Shown here piece by piece: positions 20,500-28,848 of a stretch of 64,000 bases of DNA (positions within the stretch are counted from its first letter, which is position 1; every line of letters starts with the position of its first letter). This DNA is from JBFHFS01 sp041583495 (GTDB taxonomy: Bacteria > Bacteroidota > Bacteroidia > Bacteroidales > Marinilabiliaceae): positions 1 through 64,000 of the forward strand of contig JBFHFS010000028.1 of assembly GCA_041583495.1 (NCBI GenBank). The letters run 5' to 3'. The notes beneath the pieces are model-generated. The model ran no database searches. It saw only the letters and a list, made by a program, of their open reading frames with translations, and was not told the DNA's origin. A program made the position numbers and the translations under genes.

Positions 20500-20660
20500 A
20501 AGAACTGCCGGGAAGACCTTTTAATCACAACCCAAAAAAATTAAACGATACATAACTCCGAAGCTTCGGAGTTCTCACTTTAATTGAAAATTCAATATTG
20601 AACTTTGAAAATTGATCCTTCAATCCGGAACCTTCATTTTTCAAGCATACTATTTAAACC

Positions 20661-20900
20661 ATGAAGGATGTGAATACCAAACTGTAAAATAGGTTAAAGG
20701 CTTTTGACTAGTGCCATAGGCCCTTGATCTGGGTAGAAATTGTATTGTAAGAAAAGTATTCCGTCCCGGATGGGACGGTACACATTTTTACCATTCAACT
20801 TGCTACCCACATTGAATCCCTAACGGGATTTGGCCTGATAACCCCAGCTGCCGAACAAATCCTTTCGTGTACCAAAGCATTCACCAGAACAGGGTTTGGA
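20661..20900 (+). repeat. Repeat R1, copy B
   Basis: Best-formed central hairpin: CCGTCCC at 20761-20767 and GGGACGG at 20772-20778 with a four-base loop. The AATCCC/GGGATT hairpin is at 20815-20830. GGGTAG (20731-20736) and CTACCC (20803-20808) are inverted around the centre. Lies 140 bases before the first esterase gene. Confidence 0.75.
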
Positions 20901-20967
20901 GCAGGCTCCCAATAAAGAAAATCAGAACAGGTTATCATCCCAAAACTTTGGAATTCACATTTAGATG

Positions 20968-21033
20968 GAGAATTCAATATTGAACCCTGGAAATTGGATA
21001 TTCAATACAGAACATTCAATTTTCACATAAAAG
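20968..21033. repeat. AT-rich ATTCAA-type repeat
   Basis: One of about five related AT-rich stretches (near 18602, 20580, 20968, 22708 and 23058) made of GAATTCAATATTGAA and ACATTCAATTTTC words. They border the R1 copies and look like part of a composite repeat. Function unknown. Confidence 0.5.
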
Positions 21034-21042
21034 AGTAAATAC

Positions 21043-22575
21043 ATGCAACAGACTCTGATTAAAGCCATCCTTTGCCTGGTTCTTCTATGTGGAGCAGGAG
21101 AATTACTTGCCCAAACCAGGCTCCCCGCCATCCTCTCCGACAACATGTGTTTACAACAGTCGGCCGAGGTAAAAATCTGGGGCTGGGATAACCCGGGACA
21201 AACCATTACGGTAAAACCCTCGTGGACCAAAGCGGTGAAAGCAGAAACAAGCGAAGCTGGGAAATGGCTGGTAACCCTGAAAACCCCCAAAGCCGGAAAA
21301 ACAGGAACCGTAAAAATTACCGGCTCTTCACAACAAACCATTCACAATATTTTATTTGGCGAAGTATGGCTCTGCTCGGGGCAGTCGAATATGGAACTTA
21401 CACTTGGGTTTAACGGAGGCCGTCGAAAACCCATTGTAGGATTTTGGGAAGAAGCTCAGACCGCCAAATACCCTAAAATCCGAATGTTCCAGGTGCCGAA
21501 AATTTCGTCGGAAACCCCTGCTGAAGACTGCGAAGGGAAGTGGGTTGAATGCTCTCCCGAAACCGTCCTGGATTTTTCAGCCGTAGGCTATTTTTATGGA
21601 AAAGCGCTTTACAATAAACTAAAGGTGCCGGTAGGTTTGATTCAATCGGCCTGGGGAGGAACACCCGTTGAACCCTGGACACCCGAGGAAAATTACTCCG
21701 AAAAAACCCTGGAATTGATAGCCAAATTTGAACAGAGTTATAAAGCGGATAGTGCCCACTACTTTCAGGCAGTCAAGGACTATAAGGAAGGGATCGTAAA
21801 AGAATATCCAAGATATCCGGGAAGCTTGTCTTACCATCGGCGCAAACATGTGCATAAGGCGGTTTTGTACAACGGTATGATTTCGCCATTAATCAATTAC
21901 CGGATTAAAGGGGCAATCTGGTATCAGGGCGAGGCCAATGTGCCAAACTGGAAGGACTACAAAACGCTTTTCCCAACAATGATTACAAGTTGGCGCGAAA
22001 AATGGGGGATTGGCGATTTCCCGTTCTACTTTGTGCAGATTGCACCCAATAACTACTCCGATAAATTTGGGCAACCACAGATTGTTGAAGCACAATGCGA
22101 AGCTTTAAAACTAAACAACACAGGAGTGGCCGCCACCCAGGACATCGGTGCTTTTTACGATATCCACCCGCCGCAGAAGCAGGAAGTGGGCCGCCGTCTA
22201 AGTCTGGTGGCCTTAAATAAAACCTATGGCCAATCCGGGGTGGTTTATTCAGGCCCGGTTTTGAGTTCACACCAAACCGAAGGCCCGAACCTTGTCCTTC
22301 GGTTCGAAACTCCCGGATCCGAACTTCAGGCGTCGAATGACCCCATTGGCGGAATATACGCCTTTTATATTGCCGGAGAAAACAAAATATTCTACAAAGC
22401 AAATGTGAAACAGGAGGGGAATAAAATTCTGTTGAATTCACCGAAAGTAAAAACCCCCTTGGCTGTGCGTTACAATTGGGCCAACAATGCCAATGCAATA
22501 CTTTTTAATTCACATGGATTGCCGGCACTGCCTTTTCGAACCGATGACTGGGACGAGGTGTTTTATAAGGAGTGA
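21043..22575 (+). CDS. Sialate O-acetylesterase-like SGNH esterase (tandem copy 1)
   Basis: 510 residues. Sec signal peptide (cleavage around LLAQ, residue 24). N-terminal beta-sandwich (about 25-100, LSDNMCLQQSAEVKIWGWDNP) and an SGNH domain of the SASA/DUF303 type. Nucleophile Ser115 in CSGQSNM, block WYQGEANV (293-300), catalytic Asp373-x-His375 in DIHPPQ. It would remove O-acetyl groups from sugars; sialic acid is only one possible substrate. Very similar to the next gene (same signal peptide, motifs and C-terminus), so the pair is a recent tandem duplication. Confidence 0.9.
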   Translation: MQQTLIKAILCLVLLCGAGELLAQTRLPAILSDNMCLQQSAEVKIWGWDNPGQTITVKPSWTKAVKAETSEAGKWLVTLKTPKAGKTGTVKITGSSQQTIHNILFGEVWLCSGQSNMELTLGFNGGRRKPIVGFWEEAQTAKYPKIRMFQVPKISSETPAEDCEGKWVECSPETVLDFSAVGYFYGKALYNKLKVPVGLIQSAWGGTPVEPWTPEENYSEKTLELIAKFEQSYKADSAHYFQAVKDYKEGIVKEYPRYPGSLSYHRRKHVHKAVLYNGMISPLINYRIKGAIWYQGEANVPNWKDYKTLFPTMITSWREKWGIGDFPFYFVQIAPNNYSDKFGQPQIVEAQCEALKLNNTGVAATQDIGAFYDIHPPQKQEVGRRLSLVALNKTYGQSGVVYSGPVLSSHQTEGPNLVLRFETPGSELQASNDPIGGIYAFYIAGENKIFYKANVKQEGNKILLNSPKVKTPLAVRYNWANNANAILFNSHGLPALPFRTDDWDEVFYKE

Positions 22576-23196
22576 AAGCTGGTTGCACTCCCCAAAAATC
22601 CCAAAAATTAAGAGTTAAACCTCCCGGCCCACAAGAGAGTCAACAATATAAAGGTCAATACCACAAACCGTAAAAACCTAAATAAAAAGAATATATCGGT
22701 GTTTTTTAATTGAGAATTCAATGTTGAAAATTGACTATTCAATACAGAACATTCAATTCTCAAATAAAATAGTTGAAAAATGAAAGAGGTGTAATCGAAA
22801 CTGGAAAAAAGGCTAAAGGTGTTTGAATAGAGCCGTAGGCACTTGATCTGGATAGAATATGTATTGTAAGAAAGATATTCCGTCCCGGATGGGACAGTAC
22901 AAATTTTTGCCATTCAATCTGCTCCCAACATTGAATCCCTAAAGGGATTTGACCTGATAGCTCCAGTTGAAGCACAAATACTTTCGTGTGCCAAAGCAAT
23001 TACCCAAACCGGGTTTGGGACGGCAATGATAAAATATTTCTCACATAGGATGAGAATAGAATGTTGAATATTCAATACTCAATTTTCAAGTAAAATTATA
23101 AACATATGAAACGAGCATGTAAAAAGTTTTTCACACAGGAGGATCATTATGGGGGAGTTCCATCGAATACCGTTGAAAATTTTAAATTATAATGAG
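22576..23196. other. Repeat-containing region between the duplicated esterases
   Basis: 621 bases. Order: AT-rich repeat (about 22706-22772), R1 copy C (22780-23020), AT-rich repeat (about 23058-23092), then R2 copy C, whose short frame ends four bases before the esterase ATG at 23197. Confidence 0.6.
22780..23020 (+). repeat. Repeat R1, copy C
   Basis: CGTCCC (22881-22886) and GGGAC at 22891 form the central hairpin, one arm less perfect than copy B. The AATCCC/GGGATT hairpin is at about 22934-22949. The GGGTAG/CTACCC marks are partly degraded (GGATAG, GCTCCC). Start-to-start distance to copy B is about 2.1 kb, nearly the same as between the two esterase genes. Confidence 0.7.
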
Positions 23197-23202
23197 ATGA
23201 AA
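23093..23202 (+). repeat. Repeat R2, copy C, directly before the second esterase
   Basis: Second copy of the segment at 18637. Contains a 28-codon frame (23106-23192) starting MKRACK, whose stop lies four bases before the esterase start. The esterase frame itself is open upstream to 23149, inside this repeat; that upstream start is rejected because the signal peptide begins at 23197. Confidence 0.6.
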
Positions 23203-24726
23203 CAGACTCTGATTAGCACCATGCTTTGCCTGCTTCTTTTTTGTGGACAAGGAAATTTATTTGCCCAAACCAAACTACCTTCAATCCTCTCCGACAATAT
23301 GTGTTTGCAACAGTCGGCCGAGGTGAAAATCTGGGGCTGGGACAATCCGGGACAAAGCATTACAGTAAACCCATCGTGGACCAAAGCGGTGAAAACAGAT
23401 ACAAACGAAGATGGGAAATGGCTGGTAAAAATTGTTACCCCTAAAGCCGGAAAAACCGGAACCATGAAAGTAACCGGCTCATCACAACAAACCATCCACA
23501 ATATTTTATTTGGTGAAGTCTGGCTGTGCTCGGGGCAGTCGAATATGGCGCGAGAACTGGGATTTCACGGCGGACAGAAACCCATCATTGGTTATTGGGA
23601 GGAGTCCCAAACGGCCAACTACCCTAATATTCGCATGTTCAAGGTCCCCAACGTTCCGGCAGAAACCCCGTCAGAAGATATTAACGGACAATGGGTGGAA
23701 TGTACCCCAGAAACGGCATTAAGATTTTCAGCCGTAGGTTTTTTCTACGGAAAAGAACTGCACCAAACCTTGAATGTTCCGGTAGGCCTCATTCAATCAG
23801 CCTGGGGCGGAACGCCCGTTGAACCCTGGACTCCTGAAGAGAATTATGACGAAAAAATTTTATCAGCCATTAAAAAACTGGAACAAAGCTTCCAGACCGA
23901 TAGTGCCTATTATGCACAGGCACTTCAACACTTCAATGATGGAATCCTAAAAGAATACCCCACAAAGCCCGTGAGCGTAACCTACCACCGGGCCGTGCAC
24001 AAAAAAAAGGCCGCATTATACAACGGAATGATTGCGCCCATCACCAATTACCGGATTCAAGGGGCCATTTGGTACCAGGGCGAATCCAATGTGCCCAACT
24101 GGAAAGAATACAAAACACTGTTTCCCAACATGATAACCAGCTGGCGCCAAAAATGGGGCATTGGCGATTTCCCCTTCTATTTTGTACAAATAGCCCCCAG
24201 AGATTACGACGATAAGTTTGGTCAACCCCAAATTGTGGAAGCCCAGTGCGAAGCATTGAAACTTAAAAATACAGGCGTAGCAGCCACCCAGGACATTGGA
24301 GCGGTTTTCGACATTCATCCGCCTCAAAAAAAGGAAGTTGGCCGCCGTTTAAGTTTGATAGCCCTGAATGAGACCTATGGTAAAAAGGAGGTTGTTTTTC
24401 AAGGTCCTCTTTTGAGTTCGTTCCAAACCATTGGGGAAAAATTGGTCCTCAATTTTGAGACCCCCGGCTCAGAGTTACATTCAACCGGTATGGCTATTGG
24501 AGGCATCTGGTCGTTCTATATTGCCGGCGAAAACCAAATATTTTACCCTGCCAGAGTAAAACAGGACGGCAATAAAATTCTGTTGAATTCACCGAAAGTT
24601 AAAAGCCCCGTGGCTGTGCGGTACAACTGGGCCAACAATGCCAATGCATCCATATTTAACACCCAGGGGCTACCGGCCCTTCCCTTTCGGACGGACGACT
24701 GGGACGAGGTTTTTTATGCTGAATAG
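23197..24726 (+). CDS. Sialate O-acetylesterase-like SGNH esterase (tandem copy 2)
   Basis: 509 residues from the ATG at 23197, chosen because it aligns with the first copy (MKQTLIS against MQQTLIK). Sec signal peptide ending LFAQ. Same layout: beta-sandwich, CSGQSNM with the nucleophile Ser at 115, WYQGESNV, DIHPPQKKEV. Differences cluster after GQSNM (ARELGFHGGQ against ELTLGFNGGR) and in the lid-like region around residues 220-265. The two copies may therefore have split substrate preference, but this is inference. Confidence 0.9.
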   Translation: MKQTLISTMLCLLLFCGQGNLFAQTKLPSILSDNMCLQQSAEVKIWGWDNPGQSITVNPSWTKAVKTDTNEDGKWLVKIVTPKAGKTGTMKVTGSSQQTIHNILFGEVWLCSGQSNMARELGFHGGQKPIIGYWEESQTANYPNIRMFKVPNVPAETPSEDINGQWVECTPETALRFSAVGFFYGKELHQTLNVPVGLIQSAWGGTPVEPWTPEENYDEKILSAIKKLEQSFQTDSAYYAQALQHFNDGILKEYPTKPVSVTYHRAVHKKKAALYNGMIAPITNYRIQGAIWYQGESNVPNWKEYKTLFPNMITSWRQKWGIGDFPFYFVQIAPRDYDDKFGQPQIVEAQCEALKLKNTGVAATQDIGAVFDIHPPQKKEVGRRLSLIALNETYGKKEVVFQGPLLSSFQTIGEKLVLNFETPGSELHSTGMAIGGIWSFYIAGENQIFYPARVKQDGNKILLNSPKVKSPVAVRYNWANNANASIFNTQGLPALPFRTDDWDEVFYAE

Positions 24727-24964
24727 AAGTTGGCTAAATACGATTTAAGTAATACAAGTCAAACGGAACGGTAAATGTTGGTACGGTCAAATAACACCCA
24801 ATACAACTGCACCTCTGGGAGGGATAACCTGAAAGGGCTATCCATAGGCTGACCACCAGCAACGGCAGGTTGATTATTTTTCACGCGAGTTAAAAATGTT
24901 TTGCACCATGAGGGGATCCTATTCGTTAAAAATGTTTCAGGTTAATTCAGATAAACAAAGCCCT

Positions 24965-27265
24965 ATGCCAACAGTAAGAACAATGCTTTTTTTAATTGCT
25001 GTAGTTTTTATACATACAGCCAGGGCAGCCGACCCGGTGGTCGATAAGGTGAACTGGCCCTCCTTCATGGCCCATCATGATATGATATGGGACCAATTGC
25101 CGGATCAATGGTTCAATGCCCCTTTCCTGGGTAACGGGGAACAAGGCACCCTTATGTATAAACTAGATGAGCGAACCCTGCGGTGGGATGTCGGCTGTTC
25201 GGCGGCGCACGATCATCGCCCGATTGAAAAGGACGACCATTCAGAGAAAAACCCTATGGTACTCAACCGCGGCCGGCATTTTATCGGCCACCTGGAGCTG
25301 GAGTTGCCGGAAGACCTAACCAAGGCCGAGGGGCGTCTATCCCTGTGGGATGCCGAAGCAACAGGCACCCTCACCACCAAAGGAGGCACCCTTGAGTGGA
25401 CAACACTGGTGCACGCCACCGAACCCGTCATGCGTTTCGAACTGCTGCCCCAGGGCACTCTCAAAGGAGCCAGGCTGGTATATGTGGCCGAGGAAGCGCG
25501 TAATCCACGTGCAGTACGCGCCCTGACGCTCAAAAAGCCGGTTGACGAACAGCGCCTCCCCGCGAACCCTTTGCCCGAACTCGACACGCTCAGCGACGGC
25601 GTGCAGACAGCCGTCCACAACCTCCATGCAGGAGGACAGACCGCCGTCGCCTGGTTACAGAAAACCGTGGGCGGCAAAACCCTTCTCTGGCTCAGCGTCA
25701 GGCACAGCCACCCGGACAAGAGTGCACTGGATCAGGCCGTTGCCGCCGTGCGCACTGCCGCCGGGGCCGACCAGGCCCAATGGGTGAAGGCGCACCGCAC
25801 CTGGTGGCACAACTATTATCCGCAAAGCTTTATCTCCACCGGAGATAGCTACTGGGATTCCTTTTACTGGATCCAGCAATACAAGCTCGCCTGCGCCACC
25901 CGCGACAAAGGGTGGATCATCGACAACCAGGGGCCATGGCTCCAGCCCACCGCCTGGCCTTCACTGTGGTGGAATTTAAACGTAGAGCTCTCACACAGTG
26001 GGGGATTCACAGCCAACCGCCGCGGTACGGTGTCGGCCATGAGTTATCGGCTGGGCATCAACCGCGATAACCTCGCCAGGAACGTCGCCGAACCTTACCG
26101 CGCCGATTCCTACGCCCTGGGCCGCTCAACTTCGGGGTGGGACCTCCTGGGTGACGCAGGTCAGCCGGGCGGCCGCGAGCCCCTCGATCCCAAAATAGGC
26201 CGTGAAACCGGAAACCTGCTGTGGGGGATCCACAACATCGACCTGGAATACCGCTTTTGGCTGGATACCAACTTGCGCGACAAAGTGCTCTATCCCCTCC
26301 TCACGCGCGCCGTGAATTACTACCGCCATTTTCTGGTGGAAAATGAAGATGGCCGGTTGAGCTTACCCGAAACCTTCAGCCCCGAATACCGGATAGCGGC
26401 TGATTGCACCTACGACCTGGACCTGCTGGGATGGGGCGTAGGACGGTTGCTGGAACTGGCCAAAGAAAAAGGCCTCTCGGAGAAGAACGAACCGCTGATT
26501 CCGGTCTGGAAAGAGATTCAGACTCACCTCGTGCCTGTGCACGTCGATGAGGAGAGCGGGCGCATGATTGGCCGCGACGTTGAGCTGACCGGGCGTCATC
26601 GCCACTGGTCGCACCTCATGGCCATCTATCCCTTACGCACCCTCACCCCCAACACGCCCGCAGATCGCGAGCTGATTGATCGCAGCCTGACCCACTGGCA
26701 CAGTTTCGGGCGGGCCATGGGCTATTCCTTTACAGGCGGTGCCTGCATGGCCGCCCTGCTCGGCGACGGCGAACGCGCACTTGGATTCCTTAACGGACTT
26801 AAGTCGTTTTTGCAACCCAATACCTTCTATTATGAAATAGACCATCTGCCCGTGATGGAAACACCCCTGCATGGGGCTACCGCCATGCAGGAAATGCTGT
26901 TGCAAAGCTGGGACGGAAGGTTGCGCATTTTCCCTGCTGCACCCGCCGAATGGCCGGATATCCAGTTCCACCAACTGCGGGGGGAAGGTGCTTTTTTGGT
27001 GAGTGCCCGCCGGGAGGAATGTAAAACGCAATGGGTTATAATCCAGTCGGAGGTTGGAGGCAATGTGGAGGTGAATCCTGCAATATCGGATGCGCAGTGG
27101 ATTGGAGCTGAAGGAACCAGGGTTATCAAAAATGAGAAGGATATATACACTATTAAAATGTCTCCTGGCAACTGGATTCTGTTCTGGCCCCAAGGCAAGG
27201 CTCAACCCAAACCGAATGTTACCCCTGTTGCCCCACATGGGAAGGAACATTATTTTGGGTTATAA
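24965..27265 (+). CDS. GH95-like six-hairpin glycosidase, foreign base composition
   Basis: 766 residues from the ATG at 24965, where a Sec signal peptide begins (TMLFLIAVVF, ending TARA); the frame is open to 24896 with other ATGs. N-terminal FLGNGEQGTLMY resembles the GH95 N-domain motif PVGNGRLGAM. FSPEYR stands in place of the usual SPEN, GRHRHWSHLMAIYP in place of GHRHMSHLFGLYP, and HGATAMQEMLLQSW in place of GGTAGLAEMLVQSH. The Asn-x-Asn of GH95 enzymes is not obvious. It may be a divergent alpha-fucosidase/galactosidase or an unassigned relative. Codons are clearly richer in G and C than those of its neighbours, suggesting transfer. Confidence 0.7.
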   Translation: MPTVRTMLFLIAVVFIHTARAADPVVDKVNWPSFMAHHDMIWDQLPDQWFNAPFLGNGEQGTLMYKLDERTLRWDVGCSAAHDHRPIEKDDHSEKNPMVLNRGRHFIGHLELELPEDLTKAEGRLSLWDAEATGTLTTKGGTLEWTTLVHATEPVMRFELLPQGTLKGARLVYVAEEARNPRAVRALTLKKPVDEQRLPANPLPELDTLSDGVQTAVHNLHAGGQTAVAWLQKTVGGKTLLWLSVRHSHPDKSALDQAVAAVRTAAGADQAQWVKAHRTWWHNYYPQSFISTGDSYWDSFYWIQQYKLACATRDKGWIIDNQGPWLQPTAWPSLWWNLNVELSHSGGFTANRRGTVSAMSYRLGINRDNLARNVAEPYRADSYALGRSTSGWDLLGDAGQPGGREPLDPKIGRETGNLLWGIHNIDLEYRFWLDTNLRDKVLYPLLTRAVNYYRHFLVENEDGRLSLPETFSPEYRIAADCTYDLDLLGWGVGRLLELAKEKGLSEKNEPLIPVWKEIQTHLVPVHVDEESGRMIGRDVELTGRHRHWSHLMAIYPLRTLTPNTPADRELIDRSLTHWHSFGRAMGYSFTGGACMAALLGDGERALGFLNGLKSFLQPNTFYYEIDHLPVMETPLHGATAMQEMLLQSWDGRLRIFPAAPAEWPDIQFHQLRGEGAFLVSARREECKTQWVIIQSEVGGNVEVNPAISDAQWIGAEGTRVIKNEKDIYTIKMSPGNWILFWPQGKAQPKPNVTPVAPHGKEHYFGL

Positions 27266-27447
27266 TTTCGGGTAGGATAATAAATTACCATTGTCCGGTT
27301 CGTGTTTTGAAATTATAACTATTTTATATTTAGAAAACCCACTTTTGCTTTTGTGCAGAAGATACCATCTGAAAAGGAGTCTTTAGAGGTAAAGATTTAT
27401 AAAAAAATCATGAACGCAAATTTCTTACAACCCATAAAAAAGAAAAT

Positions 27448-28707
27448 ATGATACGCACAATGAAACTCATAATCGCTGTCTTTGTTATCTTATGCTTTAA
27501 TAGTCTGGCATTTGCAAAGAAACCGCTTAAGATTTACATATTAGCCGGGCAGTCGAATATGGTTGGCACTGGAGGGATTTCGACCTTCGACTATATTGGT
27601 GATGATGCCAAAACCGCACCATTGCTTAAGAAGATGCTTGGCCACGACAACAAACCGAAGGTCTGTGAAAGGGTATGGATCTCTTCCCTGAATGGAAAGA
27701 TGAACCAATACGGTGGTGAGGGCTTTGGCAAGTTGACCGCCGGTTACGGTGTTCGCAGAACGGATCCCTCGAAACCCGACGATTTCATCGGACCTGAGTA
27801 TATGTTCGGCCTCACCATGGAAGAATCATACGATGGCCCTATCTTAATCATCAAAACCGCCTGGGGTGGTCAAAACCTTAGCGTTGACTTCCGATCGCCG
27901 GGCGCCGGGCCATATGTAATGAATGACTACCAGGTAGAGGTCTTGACCCAAAAGGGGGCACTCGAGAGGGTTCAGGCACAAAAAAAGGAGGCAACAGGAC
28001 GAAACTACCGTTACATGATGGATCATATCATGAAAGTCCTGGACGATATCAAACGAGTTTACCCGAGCTACGACCCGGATGCAGGCTATGAATTATCGGG
28101 CTTTGTTTGGTTCCAGGGATGGAATGACTTTAGTGACCTGACCACCTATCCATCAAGTTATGGTGATAAGCAGTATGATCAATACAGCCATTTATTGGCA
28201 CAATTCATCCGTGATGTCCGGAAGGATTTGAAGGCTCCGGAGCTGCCATTCGTTATAGGTGTGATGGGTCAGTATGGAAATTATACCCCGGGCACATTTA
28301 GGGTTGTGAACCAATCAGACCACCGCATGAAGCTTTTCCGCAAAGCCATGGCTGTTCCGGCCGAAATGGACGAGTTTAAAGGGAGAGTCGTTGCGGTTCA
28401 AACAGCACCATTCAGAGAAGATGCACTTGGATTCATCGAACAGAAACAAACCAAGGTGGAAAGCATGGGTAGAAAATTGTCGAAGCAACTCCCCGATGGG
28501 CCAAATGCAGATGGCTCAATGACGCCTGACCAGAGAAGAGCCTATCTTGATGATTACAGAGCTAAAATGCTCACCCCTGAAGAGATTGCCCTATGGAAGC
28601 GGGCTACCTCAATTGGTGGCTTTGTTCACCACTACGGCTCGGCAAAATTTCATGCTCAGGTTGGCAAGGCATTCGCCGAGGCGTTACTGAATATGGAAGG
28701 AATCTAA
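27448..28707 (+). CDS. SASA-domain (SGNH) carbohydrate esterase
   Basis: 419 residues. Sec signal peptide (hydrophobic 6-20, cleavage after AFA). Nucleophile Ser36 in ILAGQSNMVG, oxyanion-type block IKTAWGGQNL, GFVWFQGWND, and a C-terminal HHYGSAKFHAQVGKAFAEAL that supplies the probable catalytic His. The family covers acetylxylan esterases (CE6-like) and related deacetylases; the fold is shared with the tandem pair but similarity is low. An alternative ATG is at 27460. Confidence 0.82.
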   Translation: MIRTMKLIIAVFVILCFNSLAFAKKPLKIYILAGQSNMVGTGGISTFDYIGDDAKTAPLLKKMLGHDNKPKVCERVWISSLNGKMNQYGGEGFGKLTAGYGVRRTDPSKPDDFIGPEYMFGLTMEESYDGPILIIKTAWGGQNLSVDFRSPGAGPYVMNDYQVEVLTQKGALERVQAQKKEATGRNYRYMMDHIMKVLDDIKRVYPSYDPDAGYELSGFVWFQGWNDFSDLTTYPSSYGDKQYDQYSHLLAQFIRDVRKDLKAPELPFVIGVMGQYGNYTPGTFRVVNQSDHRMKLFRKAMAVPAEMDEFKGRVVAVQTAPFREDALGFIEQKQTKVESMGRKLSKQLPDGPNADGSMTPDQRRAYLDDYRAKMLTPEEIALWKRATSIGGFVHHYGSAKFHAQVGKAFAEALLNMEGI

Positions 28708-28848
28708 GGCCAAAACAAAGAGGCGCCTACACATAAGAGTTGGAAAGAAGCTTAGTTGCAGGAAACACAAGGGAGCGTTCGTGAGATAAACAAACCATTA
28801 CAAATGGCAGCCTATGTGCCTCATTGTGAACAAACAGAATCCAAAAAA

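Larger units (their letters stand above)
20500..21042. other. Repeat-containing intergenic region
   Basis: 543 bases. R1 copy B (20661-20900) is bracketed by two AT-rich stretches built from AATTCAATATTGAA-like words (about 20580-20645 and 20968-21033). No gene was seen. Confidence 0.6.

Noticed and set aside
18741..23020. CRISPR array
   Set aside because: The R1 copies are long, only three, and kilobases apart with genes between; no short regular repeat-spacer pattern and no cas genes.
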